Shown here piece after piece: positions 8,751 through 16,722 of a stretch of DNA of 54,802 nucleotides. Every line of letters starts with the position of its first letter. The first letter of the stretch is position 1. The translations under genes were made by a program, and so were the position numbers. The stretch spans positions 1 through 54,802 of the forward strand of contig JAKAVC010000013.1 of assembly GCA_021817345.1 (NCBI GenBank), in the 5' to 3' direction. The DNA is from Deltaproteobacteria bacterium. Its GTDB lineage: Bacteria > Desulfobacterota > Binatia > Binatales > Binataceae. The notes under the pieces are model-generated. The model was given only the letters and a program-made list of their open reading frames with translations. It did not search any database and had not been told where the DNA came from.

Positions 8751-10856
8751 ATGAACGAGCAAATCACCCGGCCGATCCTGTGGAACGTGCCCGTCCCGTT
8801 TATCGTCATGATGTACGGGCTTCTGGTCCTGCTCCTGGCCGCGTTCGTATATGCGGGCTGGAGATGGTACCGGGTGGTCAGTCTCGGCCAGGCGGGCGAG
8901 AACCGCTTCGACCAGATGCCGCGGCGCGTGATGCTCATGCTGCGCGACGCGATCGGCCAGGGGTACGTGATTCGCGAGACGTGGGGATGGATGCACTACG
9001 CGTTCTACGTCTCGTTCATCGGACTTACGATCGGCACGACCATCGTGATGTTCAACAGCGATCTTCGCGAAGCGTCGAAGTTCCTGTTCGGCTACGACCT
9101 CTATTTCTATTACGGCGACTTCTACCTGTTTTTCAAAGCCGCGATGGACACCTTCTTCCTGTTGCTGGTGATAGGCGTCCTGTTCGAGTTCTTCCGCCGC
9201 ATCGTGCGCAGGCCGACGGTCCTGAACAGCCCGCCCGAAGAGAAAGTCATCGACAACTGGGAGAACCGGCTCGGTTACTGGTTCCCGATGACGCTGATGC
9301 TGCTGGTGGTGGTGACGGGCCTGATGCTCGAAGGCGCGCGCATCAACGCGCTCCATCCGAGCTTTACCGAATGGGCGTACCTGGGGCGCCAGGTCGGCGC
9401 GCTCGAAGGAGCGCTCGGCGCGGGCCGCACGTTCCATCGATGGCTCTGGCTGGTGCACGTGCTGCTGGTGTACTCGCTGCTCTTCTGTTTTCCGTTCACC
9501 AAGCTGCGCCACTTTATCTTCGGCCCGATCAACCTGTTGTTCCGCAACCTCGGACCGCGTGGACGGCTTGCGCCGATCAAGGACTTCGAGAACGCCGAGA
9601 CCTTCGGCGTCTCGCAGGTCGAGCAATACACCTGGAAGCAGTTGCTCGACATGTCGTCGTGCCTTGAGTGCGGGCGATGCACGATCAACTGCCCGACCGT
9701 CAACACAGGCAAGACGCTCAATCCGAAATACCTGGTTATCGAGCAGCGCGAGCATCTGCTGCAGAAAGCGCCCACGCTGCTCGCCGCTAGGGCCGCGGCG
9801 AAAGATGGCGGCGAGGCCCCGGCATGGGAAGGCCCCGACATGATTACCGAGGTCGCGACCGAGGCCGCGGTGTGGGGATGCACGACGTGCGGATGGTGCG
9901 AGGAGGGATGCCCGATCGGCATCGAGCACATCCAGCGTATCGTTGACATGCGCCGCAATCTGGTCCTGATGGAGGCGAAATTCCCGCAGCAGGCGACCAA
10001 CGCCTTCAAGGGAATCGAAGTGCAGGGCAATCCGTGGGGACTCGCGCAGGAAAAGCGCGCCGAGTGGGCGCAGGGACTGGATATTCCCGAGATGGCCGAG
10101 GTCGAGGACCCATCATCCATCGAGATGCTCTACTGGGTCGGATGCGCCGGCTCCTACGACGAGCGCAACCAGCGCGTGAGCCGCGCGTTCTCCAGCCTGA
10201 TGAAGCAGGCGGGCGTGAAATTCGCGATCCTCGGCCGCGAGGAGATGTGCACCGGCGACCCGGCGCGCCGGCTCGGCAACGAATATCTTTACGCAACCGT
10301 CGCGCAGCAGAATGTTGAGACTTTGAACCGCTACAAGCCCAGGCGCATCGTCACCCAATGCCCGCACTGCTTCCATAACCTCAAGAACGAGTACCCGGAC
10401 TTCGGCGGGAATTACGAAGTCATGCACGAGGCCGAGTTCATCGCGGAGCTTATCAAGTCGGGCCGGCTCAAACCTTCACAGGCGATTAACGAGCGCATCA
10501 CCTATCACGACCCATGCTACATGGCGCGCCACAATCGCAAATGGGACGGCGCCCGCGAAGCCCTGCGCGCGATTCCCGGCACCGATGTCGCCGATATCGA
10601 CCTCTCGAAAAATCGCACCTTCTGCTGCGGAGCCGGTGGCGGATGCTTCTGGAAAGAGGAGCACGAGGGCACGCGCATCAACCAGAAGCGCTTCGATCAG
10701 ATAAACGGCGCGAAGCCAAAGACGCTCGCGGTCGGATGCCCCTTCTGCATGACAATGATGGAGGACGCGGTGAAATCGCGCTCGCTGGAAGAGGAGATGC
10801 GAGTGCGCGATCTCGCGGAACTGGTCGCCGAATCAACCAGCACGCAAACCAAGTAA
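8751..10856 (+). CDS. Membrane FeS ETF:(mena)quinone oxidoreductase (EMO-type, HdrD-like CCG domains)
   Basis: Likely passes electrons from reduced EtfAB to menaquinone. The N-terminus has a nitrate-reductase-gamma-like membrane domain with about five helices (near residues 15-36, 80-100, 125-148, 176-197, 228-250). Two 4Fe-4S ferredoxin motifs follow: C304-x2-C-x2-C-x3-CP (CLECGRCTINCP) and C377-x2-C-x2-C-x3-CP (CTTCGWCEEGCP). Two cysteine-rich CCG domains of the heterodisulfide-reductase type complete it: WVGCAGSYDE with QCPHCFHN, then YHDPCYMARH with NRTFCCGAGGGC and VGCPFCM. This layout is that of the EtfAB:methylmenaquinone oxidoreductases of anaerobic fatty-acid oxidisers, which often sit beside etfAB as here. 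Length 701 aa. GGAG lies eight bases before ATG 8751. The electron acceptor is inferred. Confidence 0.92.
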   Translation: MNEQITRPILWNVPVPFIVMMYGLLVLLLAAFVYAGWRWYRVVSLGQAGENRFDQMPRRVMLMLRDAIGQGYVIRETWGWMHYAFYVSFIGLTIGTTIVMFNSDLREASKFLFGYDLYFYYGDFYLFFKAAMDTFFLLLVIGVLFEFFRRIVRRPTVLNSPPEEKVIDNWENRLGYWFPMTLMLLVVVTGLMLEGARINALHPSFTEWAYLGRQVGALEGALGAGRTFHRWLWLVHVLLVYSLLFCFPFTKLRHFIFGPINLLFRNLGPRGRLAPIKDFENAETFGVSQVEQYTWKQLLDMSSCLECGRCTINCPTVNTGKTLNPKYLVIEQREHLLQKAPTLLAARAAAKDGGEAPAWEGPDMITEVATEAAVWGCTTCGWCEEGCPIGIEHIQRIVDMRRNLVLMEAKFPQQATNAFKGIEVQGNPWGLAQEKRAEWAQGLDIPEMAEVEDPSSIEMLYWVGCAGSYDERNQRVSRAFSSLMKQAGVKFAILGREEMCTGDPARRLGNEYLYATVAQQNVETLNRYKPRRIVTQCPHCFHNLKNEYPDFGGNYEVMHEAEFIAELIKSGRLKPSQAINERITYHDPCYMARHNRKWDGAREALRAIPGTDVADIDLSKNRTFCCGAGGGCFWKEEHEGTRINQKRFDQINGAKPKTLAVGCPFCMTMMEDAVKSRSLEEEMRVRDLAELVAESTSTQTK

Positions 10857-10875
10857 TTGCGCGCTGCGCAACGTG

Positions 10876-10913
10876 AAGAGGGACGGCCCGAATAGTCCGT
10901 CCCTCTTAATTTC
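10876..10913 (+). terminator. Intrinsic terminator after the ETF:quinone oxidoreductase
   Basis: AAGAGGGACGG (10876-10886), a ten-base loop and CCGTCCCTCTT (10897-10907), followed by a T-rich AATTT. An eleven-pair perfect stem between convergent genes. Confidence 0.72.
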
Positions 10914-10982
10914 CGCGCGCCGCTCAAAGCAGCGCTCGCTCCCGCCCGGCGAGATTGGGCTATCGCAGCCGAGCGGGCAAGC

Positions 10983-11849
10983 TCACTCGATAAGCACGTC
11001 GTTGCCGACGGCGACTCTGCCGCCGCGCGACGCGGTCGCGTAGCTGCCGAAATTCTGTCCCGCCTCGCGCACGATCGTGCGCAGCACGCTCGAATCCTTG
11101 GGCAGGCCCTCCTGCTCGAGCGTCGGCATCACGCATCGCATGCACGGTATCTCGAGCTTGACGCGGACCCCGCCGAGCACAAGCGTCCTGCCAACCCAAT
11201 CGGCCTCGACGAAGCCCGTCAAATCGCGCCGCGTTTCGACCACGATATTCGGTCGGAAGCGGCGAACGTCGATTATCGAGGCGGGGTTTCGTCGGGCAAG
11301 CTCTTCGAGAGAGGCCGTTGTCAGGATGTGCAACGGGAACAGGTCGAAGTACGTGCCGAGCGGCGACGTGAATTCGAAGATCTCCGGCGGGACGCCGGTT
11401 AAGTCCGGCAGCGGCTCGTCGCCGATGCGCCCGAAGATCTCGCGCAACTCGAGGTTCATATCGGGATTGTCGGGAGCGGCGCGACGATAGAAGTCGCGGT
11501 TTTCGGGCGGCTGAAGCGGCCAAATCGTGACCGGGCGGCCGAGGAACCGGGAAAGCCTTTGGTTGACCGATTGCGTATCGGTGGTGCGCATGCGCTCGCC
11601 GCCGGGCAGGGTGATTTCCACGTGCGGGATGCGGCCGCCGGCGGGTTCCTCGAGATAGACCGCGGCGCATCGCATCAGGCTGCCGAGTTTCTTCGCGCCG
11701 CGCACCTCGCCCGCCTTCTCGTCGCGTAGTGCCCATCCGCGGTCGCCCGCCACTCCAAGCGCGCCAACCTCGCAGTGTTCGAGCCTCTCGCCGGTCATCG
11801 ACTTGACCGGATAGCGCCAGAGTTCCTTTACCGTGCCTATTTTTTCCAT
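10983..11849 (-). CDS. MOSC domain-containing protein
   Basis: A member of the MOSC family, related to molybdenum cofactor sulfurase C-termini and the mARC/YcbX reductases. These bind molybdopterin and use a conserved cysteine. An N-terminal beta-barrel (MOSC_N) begins VKELWRYPVKSMTGERLE, and the MOSC core holds RFRPNIVVE and IPCMRCVMPT near residue 233 with the likely cofactor-ligating Cys. Length 288 aa, normal for stand-alone bacterial members. Substrates of this group include N-hydroxylated compounds; the actual one is unknown. The gene is monocistronic as far as can be seen, preceded by a degraded hydrolase tail. Confidence 0.93.
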   Translation of the reverse strand: MEKIGTVKELWRYPVKSMTGERLEHCEVGALGVAGDRGWALRDEKAGEVRGAKKLGSLMRCAAVYLEEPAGGRIPHVEITLPGGERMRTTDTQSVNQRLSRFLGRPVTIWPLQPPENRDFYRRAAPDNPDMNLELREIFGRIGDEPLPDLTGVPPEIFEFTSPLGTYFDLFPLHILTTASLEELARRNPASIIDVRRFRPNIVVETRRDLTGFVEADWVGRTLVLGGVRVKLEIPCMRCVMPTLEQEGLPKDSSVLRTIVREAGQNFGSYATASRGGRVAVGNDVLIE

Positions 11850-11895
11850 GCGACTACGTTCCTCCGCTGCGCGGGCTTGGCGCGGCGGCGATGCG

Positions 11896-12010
11896 TCACG
11901 ATATCAAATCGGCGAGAAATTTGATTATAGCGGCGTTCACGGCGTCGGGCTTTTCCTGCTGCGTCCAATGGCCCGAGCCCTTCACGAGCACTGACCTTTT
12001 TAGGGTCGCG
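11896..12010 (-). pseudogene. C-terminal remnant of an alpha/beta hydrolase
   Basis: The minus-strand frame ending at TGA (11896-11898) reads LKRSVLVKGSGHWTQQEKPD and then AVNAAIIKFLADL. This is the classic C-terminal end of epoxide-hydrolase-like alpha/beta hydrolases, with the catalytic His in GSGHW. Upstream of about 12010 the frame loses similarity, and no nucleophile elbow or oxyanion region is present before the next gene. Only about 38 residues of a roughly 300-residue enzyme remain. It lies between the MOSC gene and the divergent ferritin-like gene. Confidence 0.6.
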
Positions 12011-12180
12011 AGCGAGCCGGGATGGCGAAGGGCAGGTTTTGGGCGATGATGCGGCAGTCGCGGCCATAATGCCAGAGCGAGCAATGGCGCGTTTTATCAA
12101 TTGACTTACTCCCGAAAGCGGCCTTATCCTCCAAGGCGCTTGGTTTAAAAAATTTCCGGAAGCGGAGGAGGGGTTCTCCG

Positions 12181-12834
12181 ATGGATCGTGAGTTCGAATT
12201 CAAGCAAATCCTTAGGGCTTTTCGCGCGGGGATAATCGGCAAGGCCGCCTTCGACGAGGAGATGGCGCGCTTGGAGGGCAACGGGAGCTCAAATGGCGCC
12301 GACGGCGGCTTCCGCGCCTTCGGCCGCACCTACAAATCCGAGCGCGACGCGGTCATAAGCTTTCTCGACAAGGTGCGCGCGGGCGAGGCCAACGGTGGCG
12401 AGGCGTTTGCCGCGTGGGCCGCAGTCTGCAAAACCGACTGCATCCACACCGGCCTTCACATAATCGCCGAGCGCGAGGCCTATCACGCCAGGGTTTTCGA
12501 GCAGCGCCTGCTTGAGCTCGGCGGCGAGAAGCGCGCGACGGCCGGCGAGGAAGGACTCAAGTTCAGGACTTACCTTAGCGACCCGAACGTTCCGGACACC
12601 GAAAAGCTCCTCAGCTTTACGAAAAAGGTTGGCGACGCGAAGGAAGCGGTGCGTCCTATCCACGAGTTCGCGGCGCTGTTAAAGGACGACCTTGCGACCA
12701 AGGAAGCGCTCAAGCTGTTCGCCGACGACGAGCTGTCCAGCGTCACCTGGATATGGGAAGTATGCGCCACCCTGAACGCGCCCCAACGGGCCGCGGCTCC
12801 CGCGCCAGAACAGGCCGAAAAGGCCGCTATGTAG
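12181..12834 (+). CDS. Ferritin-like fold protein, function unknown
   Basis: A soluble helical protein of 217 aa. The segment IIAEREAYHARVFEQRLLEL has the E-x6-Y/E-x2-H spacing of a ferritin-like metal helix. A second helix carries DDELSSVTWIWEVCATL. N-terminal residues 1-45 form a short charged region followed by a GNGSSNGADGG linker. I infer a diiron or degenerate ferritin-like domain but cannot verify all ligands. GGAGGAGG lies nine bases upstream of ATG 12181. The gene is monocistronic with a strong terminator behind it. Confidence 0.68.
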   Translation: MDREFEFKQILRAFRAGIIGKAAFDEEMARLEGNGSSNGADGGFRAFGRTYKSERDAVISFLDKVRAGEANGGEAFAAWAAVCKTDCIHTGLHIIAEREAYHARVFEQRLLELGGEKRATAGEEGLKFRTYLSDPNVPDTEKLLSFTKKVGDAKEAVRPIHEFAALLKDDLATKEALKLFADDELSSVTWIWEVCATLNAPQRAAAPAPEQAEKAAM

Positions 12835-12862
12835 GCAGCGCCTGGCGATTCCTCAGTGAACG

Positions 12863-12900
12863 GCGCGGGTCCGAAAGGTCTCGGATCCGCGCTGTTTTTT
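12863..12900 (+). terminator. Intrinsic terminator after the ferritin-like gene
   Basis: GCGCGG-G-TCCGA, loop AAGGTC, TCGGA-T-CCGCGC, then TGTTTTTT. The stem has eleven Watson-Crick pairs plus one G-T pair, followed by a six-base T-tract. Confidence 0.87.
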
Positions 12901-12956
12901 AAGACCGACGTGACGGGATACCCGCACGAGCGGCGAACGGCTCAAAGTCACGTCGC

Positions 12957-12986
12957 AAAAAAGAGAGCAGCGGCTTTGCGCTGCTC
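12957..12986 (-). terminator. Intrinsic terminator for the DUF4412 operon
   Basis: GAGCAGCG (12965-12972), loop GCTTTG, CGCTGCTC (12979-12986). On the minus strand it is followed by a six-base T-run (plus-strand A at 12957-12962). A T-run also follows on the plus strand, so it is probably bidirectional. Confidence 0.8.
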
Positions 12987-13019
12987 GCTTTTTTTCGTAT
13001 CCGAAGGGCCGCGAAACGG

Positions 13020-13799
13020 CTATTTCTTCGGCGCCGGGGCGCCCTGTGGCGCTCCGCCGTGGAACATCCCGAGTTCCTGCTTCTGGAAGCCTGCCGGAAC
13101 TTCGAAGGTGCTCGCGGGCAGCTTCTCGACGCTTATCTTTACGACCTCGACCCTGCTGATGATCGGCGGATGGTTCTTGATCTCCTGCTGGAGTTTCTCC
13201 GCTTCCTTGGGCGGCAGGTTGGGTATGGTGATTTTAGTCAGCCGCGTGCTGGCGTCCTGCGCGAGCGGAACGCCATGGGGCATGGGATGGTCCGAGGACA
13301 TGTCGTAAGCCGAGCCCTTGAGCTTCTTGACCATGTTCGCTTCGAAGGCGAGAAACTCCGCCGCGCCGGGCACGCTCGCCGATACACATTCGTTAATGGT
13401 GTATTCGCCGCTCTGGAACTTGCCCGAGCCGGCATACTCCTCGCATTTGAAGCCGGCGACGGTGCGCGACTTGCCGGTTTTCTTGAACGTGGCGCCGTGA
13501 AAAGCCGGCTTACCCATCACTTTTGCCATCGGACCGGTCGGCGGAAACGGCATCTGCACGTAGACCTTGCGATTGGGATAGATGATGTACATGGTCCCCT
13601 TGTCGAGGTCGGTGATCACCTGATGGGTGCCCGAGACCATCTTTTCCTTGTTGCCCTGTATCATCAGGGTGCGCTCGGTGTTCTGCGGTTGTCCGGTGCC
13701 GGTGACCTGTTCCTTCTGGACCAGAACGACTCCCGCCATAGCAAGGCTCGACGCCGTGAATACGGCGATTGCAGCAATCGCTGCCGCGAGCTTTTTCAT
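13020..13799 (-). CDS. Exported DUF4412 domain protein
   Basis: A 259-aa secreted protein. The signal peptide starts MKKLAAAIAAIAVF and ends near SLAMA at about residue 22. The mature part matches the DUF4412 pattern: a beta-rich fold with EKMVSGTHQVITDLDKGTMY and a tail rich in Pro. Two Cys (FKCEEY, INECVS) may form a disulfide. It likely acts in the periplasm; its role is unknown. GGAG lies about six bases before the start. Its ATG overlaps the TGA of the upstream flippase-like gene by four bases, so the two are co-translated. Confidence 0.85.
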   Translation of the reverse strand: MKKLAAAIAAIAVFTASSLAMAGVVLVQKEQVTGTGQPQNTERTLMIQGNKEKMVSGTHQVITDLDKGTMYIIYPNRKVYVQMPFPPTGPMAKVMGKPAFHGATFKKTGKSRTVAGFKCEEYAGSGKFQSGEYTINECVSASVPGAAEFLAFEANMVKKLKGSAYDMSSDHPMPHGVPLAQDASTRLTKITIPNLPPKEAEKLQQEIKNHPPIISRVEVVKISVEKLPASTFEVPAGFQKQELGMFHGGAPQGAPAPKK

Positions 13800-14836
13800 A
13801 AAGACTCCTCTCCTGAAAGGGGATCCTCCCCTGGAACTCTATGCATACGGACCCTCTGTCCGGCCGACCCCGCGCGTTCGCTGGTCATGCGATGGACCGT
13901 CAGGATCGTCATTCCGAACAGGACCCATACCATCTCTTTGATGCGGCGCAGAAACCCGATAGCAAACCCGATACTGGCCGGATAGCCGAGCAGCGCGAAA
14001 ATAAGCGCCTTGCCGCCTTCCTGGCTAACCAGTTTGGCCGGCAGAAGGAAAGTGGCACGCTCGATCAGCATCCCCACCGCTTCGACCAGCAGCGCGACCT
14101 CGAACGACGCGCGCACGTGCAGAAGCTTCAGCAGTATATAGATTTCAACCGGGCCAAGCGCCCATGCGAACACGTAAAACAGGCTCGAGGCGACGAGCCG
14201 GGCATGATGGTACAAGTAGAATTCCCGCAGGATCGTATCCGCCTCGGCCGCCGATTCCTCGTATTGCGCGGTCTCGAACTTGACAGGCAGCTTCGCCGCG
14301 AAACGAAGCAGGTAGGTGAACGGCGACTTGGTCTGCACCAGCAGGTATCCGGCGATGAGCGCCAGCGCCAGCACGAAGCCGCCCATCACCGGCCAGAACA
14401 GATGCCGCGCGGCGGGCACCATGTCGAGCGAGAAGGCCAGGGCGAGCACGATAAAGACGATCTGCCCGACCATCTCGCACAGCGACGCCACCACCGCGGT
14501 GCTCAGTCCCGCCGCCATGTCGAGCTTTCGCCGCACCATCATCGCCATCACGAACTGCCCGCCCACCTGCGACGGCGTCAGGTAATCTATGGCCTCGCCG
14601 GCGACCCGCGCGCCGAACAGCTCACGGATCGTGACCCGGTCTCCGTAATGGCCGAGCGTCACCCACCATCCGAGCGTGTTCGCCAACCGCGCGAATGCTT
14701 CGAGCGAGATAGTCAGCACCAGTCCCCATCCCGCCAACTGGATATAGTGCAGCACCTGCCGGGTTCCGAAATGGCTCAGGAACCAGACGTAAAAACCGAG
14801 ACAAAGGATGATAACGATGGTTTGGAAGCGTCGCAT
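13796..14836 (-). CDS. Flippase-like integral membrane protein (lysylphosphatidylglycerol synthase TM family)
   Basis: A polytopic inner-membrane protein of about 346 aa with roughly eight hydrophobic segments, from TIVIILCLGFYVWFL to the C-terminal MVWVLFGMTILTV. The motif DYLTPSQVGGQFVMAM and the LSTAVVASLCEMVGQ region match the TM domain shared by MprF-type flippases and glycosyl-lipid exporters (UPF0104/DUF4956-like group). The tail after the last helix is basic and soluble. I infer lipid translocation but the substrate is unknown. The start is uncertain: ATG 14836 is used, and GTG 14875 is possible; neither has a good SD. It is coupled to the DUF4412 gene by ATGA overlap, which suggests an envelope function for both. 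Confidence 0.84.
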   Translation of the reverse strand: MRRFQTIVIILCLGFYVWFLSHFGTRQVLHYIQLAGWGLVLTISLEAFARLANTLGWWVTLGHYGDRVTIRELFGARVAGEAIDYLTPSQVGGQFVMAMMVRRKLDMAAGLSTAVVASLCEMVGQIVFIVLALAFSLDMVPAARHLFWPVMGGFVLALALIAGYLLVQTKSPFTYLLRFAAKLPVKFETAQYEESAAEADTILREFYLYHHARLVASSLFYVFAWALGPVEIYILLKLLHVRASFEVALLVEAVGMLIERATFLLPAKLVSQEGGKALIFALLGYPASIGFAIGFLRRIKEMVWVLFGMTILTVHRMTSERAGSAGQRVRMHRVPGEDPLSGEESL

Positions 14837-15017
14837 GCGATCGCCGCAGGCACGCCCTCCAATGGCGGGAGACACGTGGGCAGCAGCACTATCTAGCGCG
14901 CATTGTTTCAGTCCCGCGATCGTTGCGCAACCGCCGCTCTTACCCCTTGACGCTCGCTCTCGCCGGCGCGATAAGCGGAAGGTCGAACCAAACTCAATCG
15001 GTTGGAGTTGTTGCCGG

Positions 15018-16055
15018 ATGCTTCATATTGGCTACGTTCCTGATACTCATGGCGGTCCTTACGAGCAGCCCGAGCCCGGTCCCGAGGCGTCGGCGCGCTT
15101 TGCCGAGGACGTGCTCGCGGAATGCGAGGAGGCCGAGCGCCGGAATTTCGATCTGATCGCGCTTCCCGAGCGCCACGCCCGCTCGGAATGCATGCTGCCC
15201 GATCCGATGACGTTTCTCGCCGCGGTTGCCGTGCGCACCCGGCGTATCAAGCTCGCGACGGGCGTCCTGATGCCCGCGTTGTACGAACCGATCCATCTCG
15301 CCGAGCAGGCCGCCGCGGTTGATTTCATGTCGCGCGGGCGGCTCATCTTCGGGGTCGGCGTCGGCTACCACCAGGGCTACTTTGCCCACTTCGGCGTGCC
15401 GTTCAAGCAGCGCGAGGGCCGCTTCGTCGAGGGTATGGAGCTGATTCGCAAGGCCTGGACGACCGAAGGCCCGTTCTCCCATCACGGCAAGTACTTCCAT
15501 TACGACGCGATCCACCTGACGCCCAAGCCCTTTCAGCGTCCCACGCCGCCGATATGGGTCGGCGCGTTCGCACCCAAGTCGATCGCACGCGCCGGACAGA
15601 TGGGCGACGGGTACACGATGGCGCCGTTCCTGGAATCGCCCGAGGAGTTGCGCCCGATGGTTGACGCGTATCGCGAGGCGGCGGCCAGGGCAGGACGCAA
15701 GCCCTACGTCGTCCTGCTGTGCGACGGATGGCTCGCGTCGAGCATGGCCGAGGCGGAACGGGTGTTCGCCCAGCGATGGCTTGGGGAATGCCGCTTCTAT
15801 CTCAAGTACGGGATGATCAAGTGGACTCCGGAATTCCGCTCGGAGACCGACTTCACGGTCGAAAAGGTGCGCGGCCGGCTCATCCTGGGCACCGCCTCGG
15901 ACTGGCTCGAACAGCTCGAGCGATGGCGCAGCGCGCTCGGAATCGACTGCTTCACTCTGAGACTCAGGCTTCCGCTCGGCCCCGAACCCGCGCGCGTGCG
16001 CGAGTGTATCCAGCGAATCGGCGAAGAGGTGCTCCCGAAGCTGCGCCAATCCTGA
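15018..16055 (+). CDS. LLM class flavin-dependent oxidoreductase
   Basis: A bacterial-luciferase-like monooxygenase or F420/FMN oxidoreductase with a TIM-barrel fold, 345 aa. Visible family features are the N-terminal strand HIGYVPDTHGGPYEQP, the AERRNFDLIALPERH helix, TGVLMPALYEPIHLAEQAA, FGVGVGYHQGYF, and RPTPPIWVGAFAPKSIARAGQMGDG, which is the C-terminal flavin-side loop. Substrate is unknown; such enzymes often oxidise alkanes, sulfonates or cyclic compounds. ATG 15018 is chosen because homology starts there and GGAG lies ten bases upstream. The frame is open back to 14808, but that part overlaps the divergent membrane-protein gene. Confidence 0.93.
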   Translation: MLHIGYVPDTHGGPYEQPEPGPEASARFAEDVLAECEEAERRNFDLIALPERHARSECMLPDPMTFLAAVAVRTRRIKLATGVLMPALYEPIHLAEQAAAVDFMSRGRLIFGVGVGYHQGYFAHFGVPFKQREGRFVEGMELIRKAWTTEGPFSHHGKYFHYDAIHLTPKPFQRPTPPIWVGAFAPKSIARAGQMGDGYTMAPFLESPEELRPMVDAYREAAARAGRKPYVVLLCDGWLASSMAEAERVFAQRWLGECRFYLKYGMIKWTPEFRSETDFTVEKVRGRLILGTASDWLEQLERWRSALGIDCFTLRLRLPLGPEPARVRECIQRIGEEVLPKLRQS

Positions 16056-16077
16056 CGCGAATCCAGGCACGCGTGGC

Positions 16078-16680
16078 CTACAGGCCGCCCGTGCCGAGTT
16101 TTCTCCATCCGAAGATGAGGCGCTGCAGCCCGGTTGCGACTTCCAGCGCGACGAACAGGTAGCAGAGCAGGGGTCCAAGCGGGCGAAGCACCGCGAGCGC
16201 GATGAAAAAGAGGATCGCTTCGGTGCGTTCGAGGATTCCCGGCGGATAGTCGACTAACTTGGGCCCCTGATGCTCGATTGCGGCGCCCACCGAGAGAAAT
16301 ACGGTGATATTCACGTACCAGCTCGCGACCAGCATCAGCGCCGCCAGATGAAGCTCTGGACGCGGCCACGCGATCCCGAGTATCACCGCGGCTTCCACCA
16401 CCCGGTCCGAGCATAGGTCGAGCACGCCGCCGAGCGCGCTCGGCCGTTCGCATTCGCGCGCGATCGTTCCGTCCACCGCGTCGAGCGCCGCGCTCGCGAG
16501 CAGCAGGACGACACCTGCCGCGGTCGCGCCGAGCCAGAGCGCCACGCCCGCGCCGATTCCCGCCGCTGCGCCGAGTACGGTCGCGATATCCGCGCTGATA
16601 CCGGCGCGGAACAGTCTGTGCGCAATTCGTGACTGCGCGCGCCGAAGCCGTGGATTCGCTGCGAGGATCGTGTCGAGCAT
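16078..16680 (-). CDS. CDP-alcohol phosphatidyltransferase family protein
   Basis: A 200-aa integral membrane enzyme moving a phosphoalcohol from a CDP-alcohol onto an acceptor, as in phospholipid head-group or inositol-phosphate synthesis. The catalytic signature is complete: D67-x2-D70-G71-x2-A74-R75-x8-G84-x3-D88-x3-D92 (DAVDGTIAR … GGVLDLCSDR). About six hydrophobic segments surround it. The substrate cannot be read from sequence. Immediately upstream on the same strand (42 bases) ends the MFS transporter, so the two may be co-transcribed. It converges on the LLM oxidoreductase gene. Confidence 0.93.
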   Translation of the reverse strand: MLDTILAANPRLRRAQSRIAHRLFRAGISADIATVLGAAAGIGAGVALWLGATAAGVVLLLASAALDAVDGTIARECERPSALGGVLDLCSDRVVEAAVILGIAWPRPELHLAALMLVASWYVNITVFLSVGAAIEHQGPKLVDYPPGILERTEAILFFIALAVLRPLGPLLCYLFVALEVATGLQRLIFGWRKLGTGGL

Positions 16681-16722
16681 CGCTTGTCCAGCGCCGTTCC
16701 CCCGATGCGCCGTTTCGCCTGT

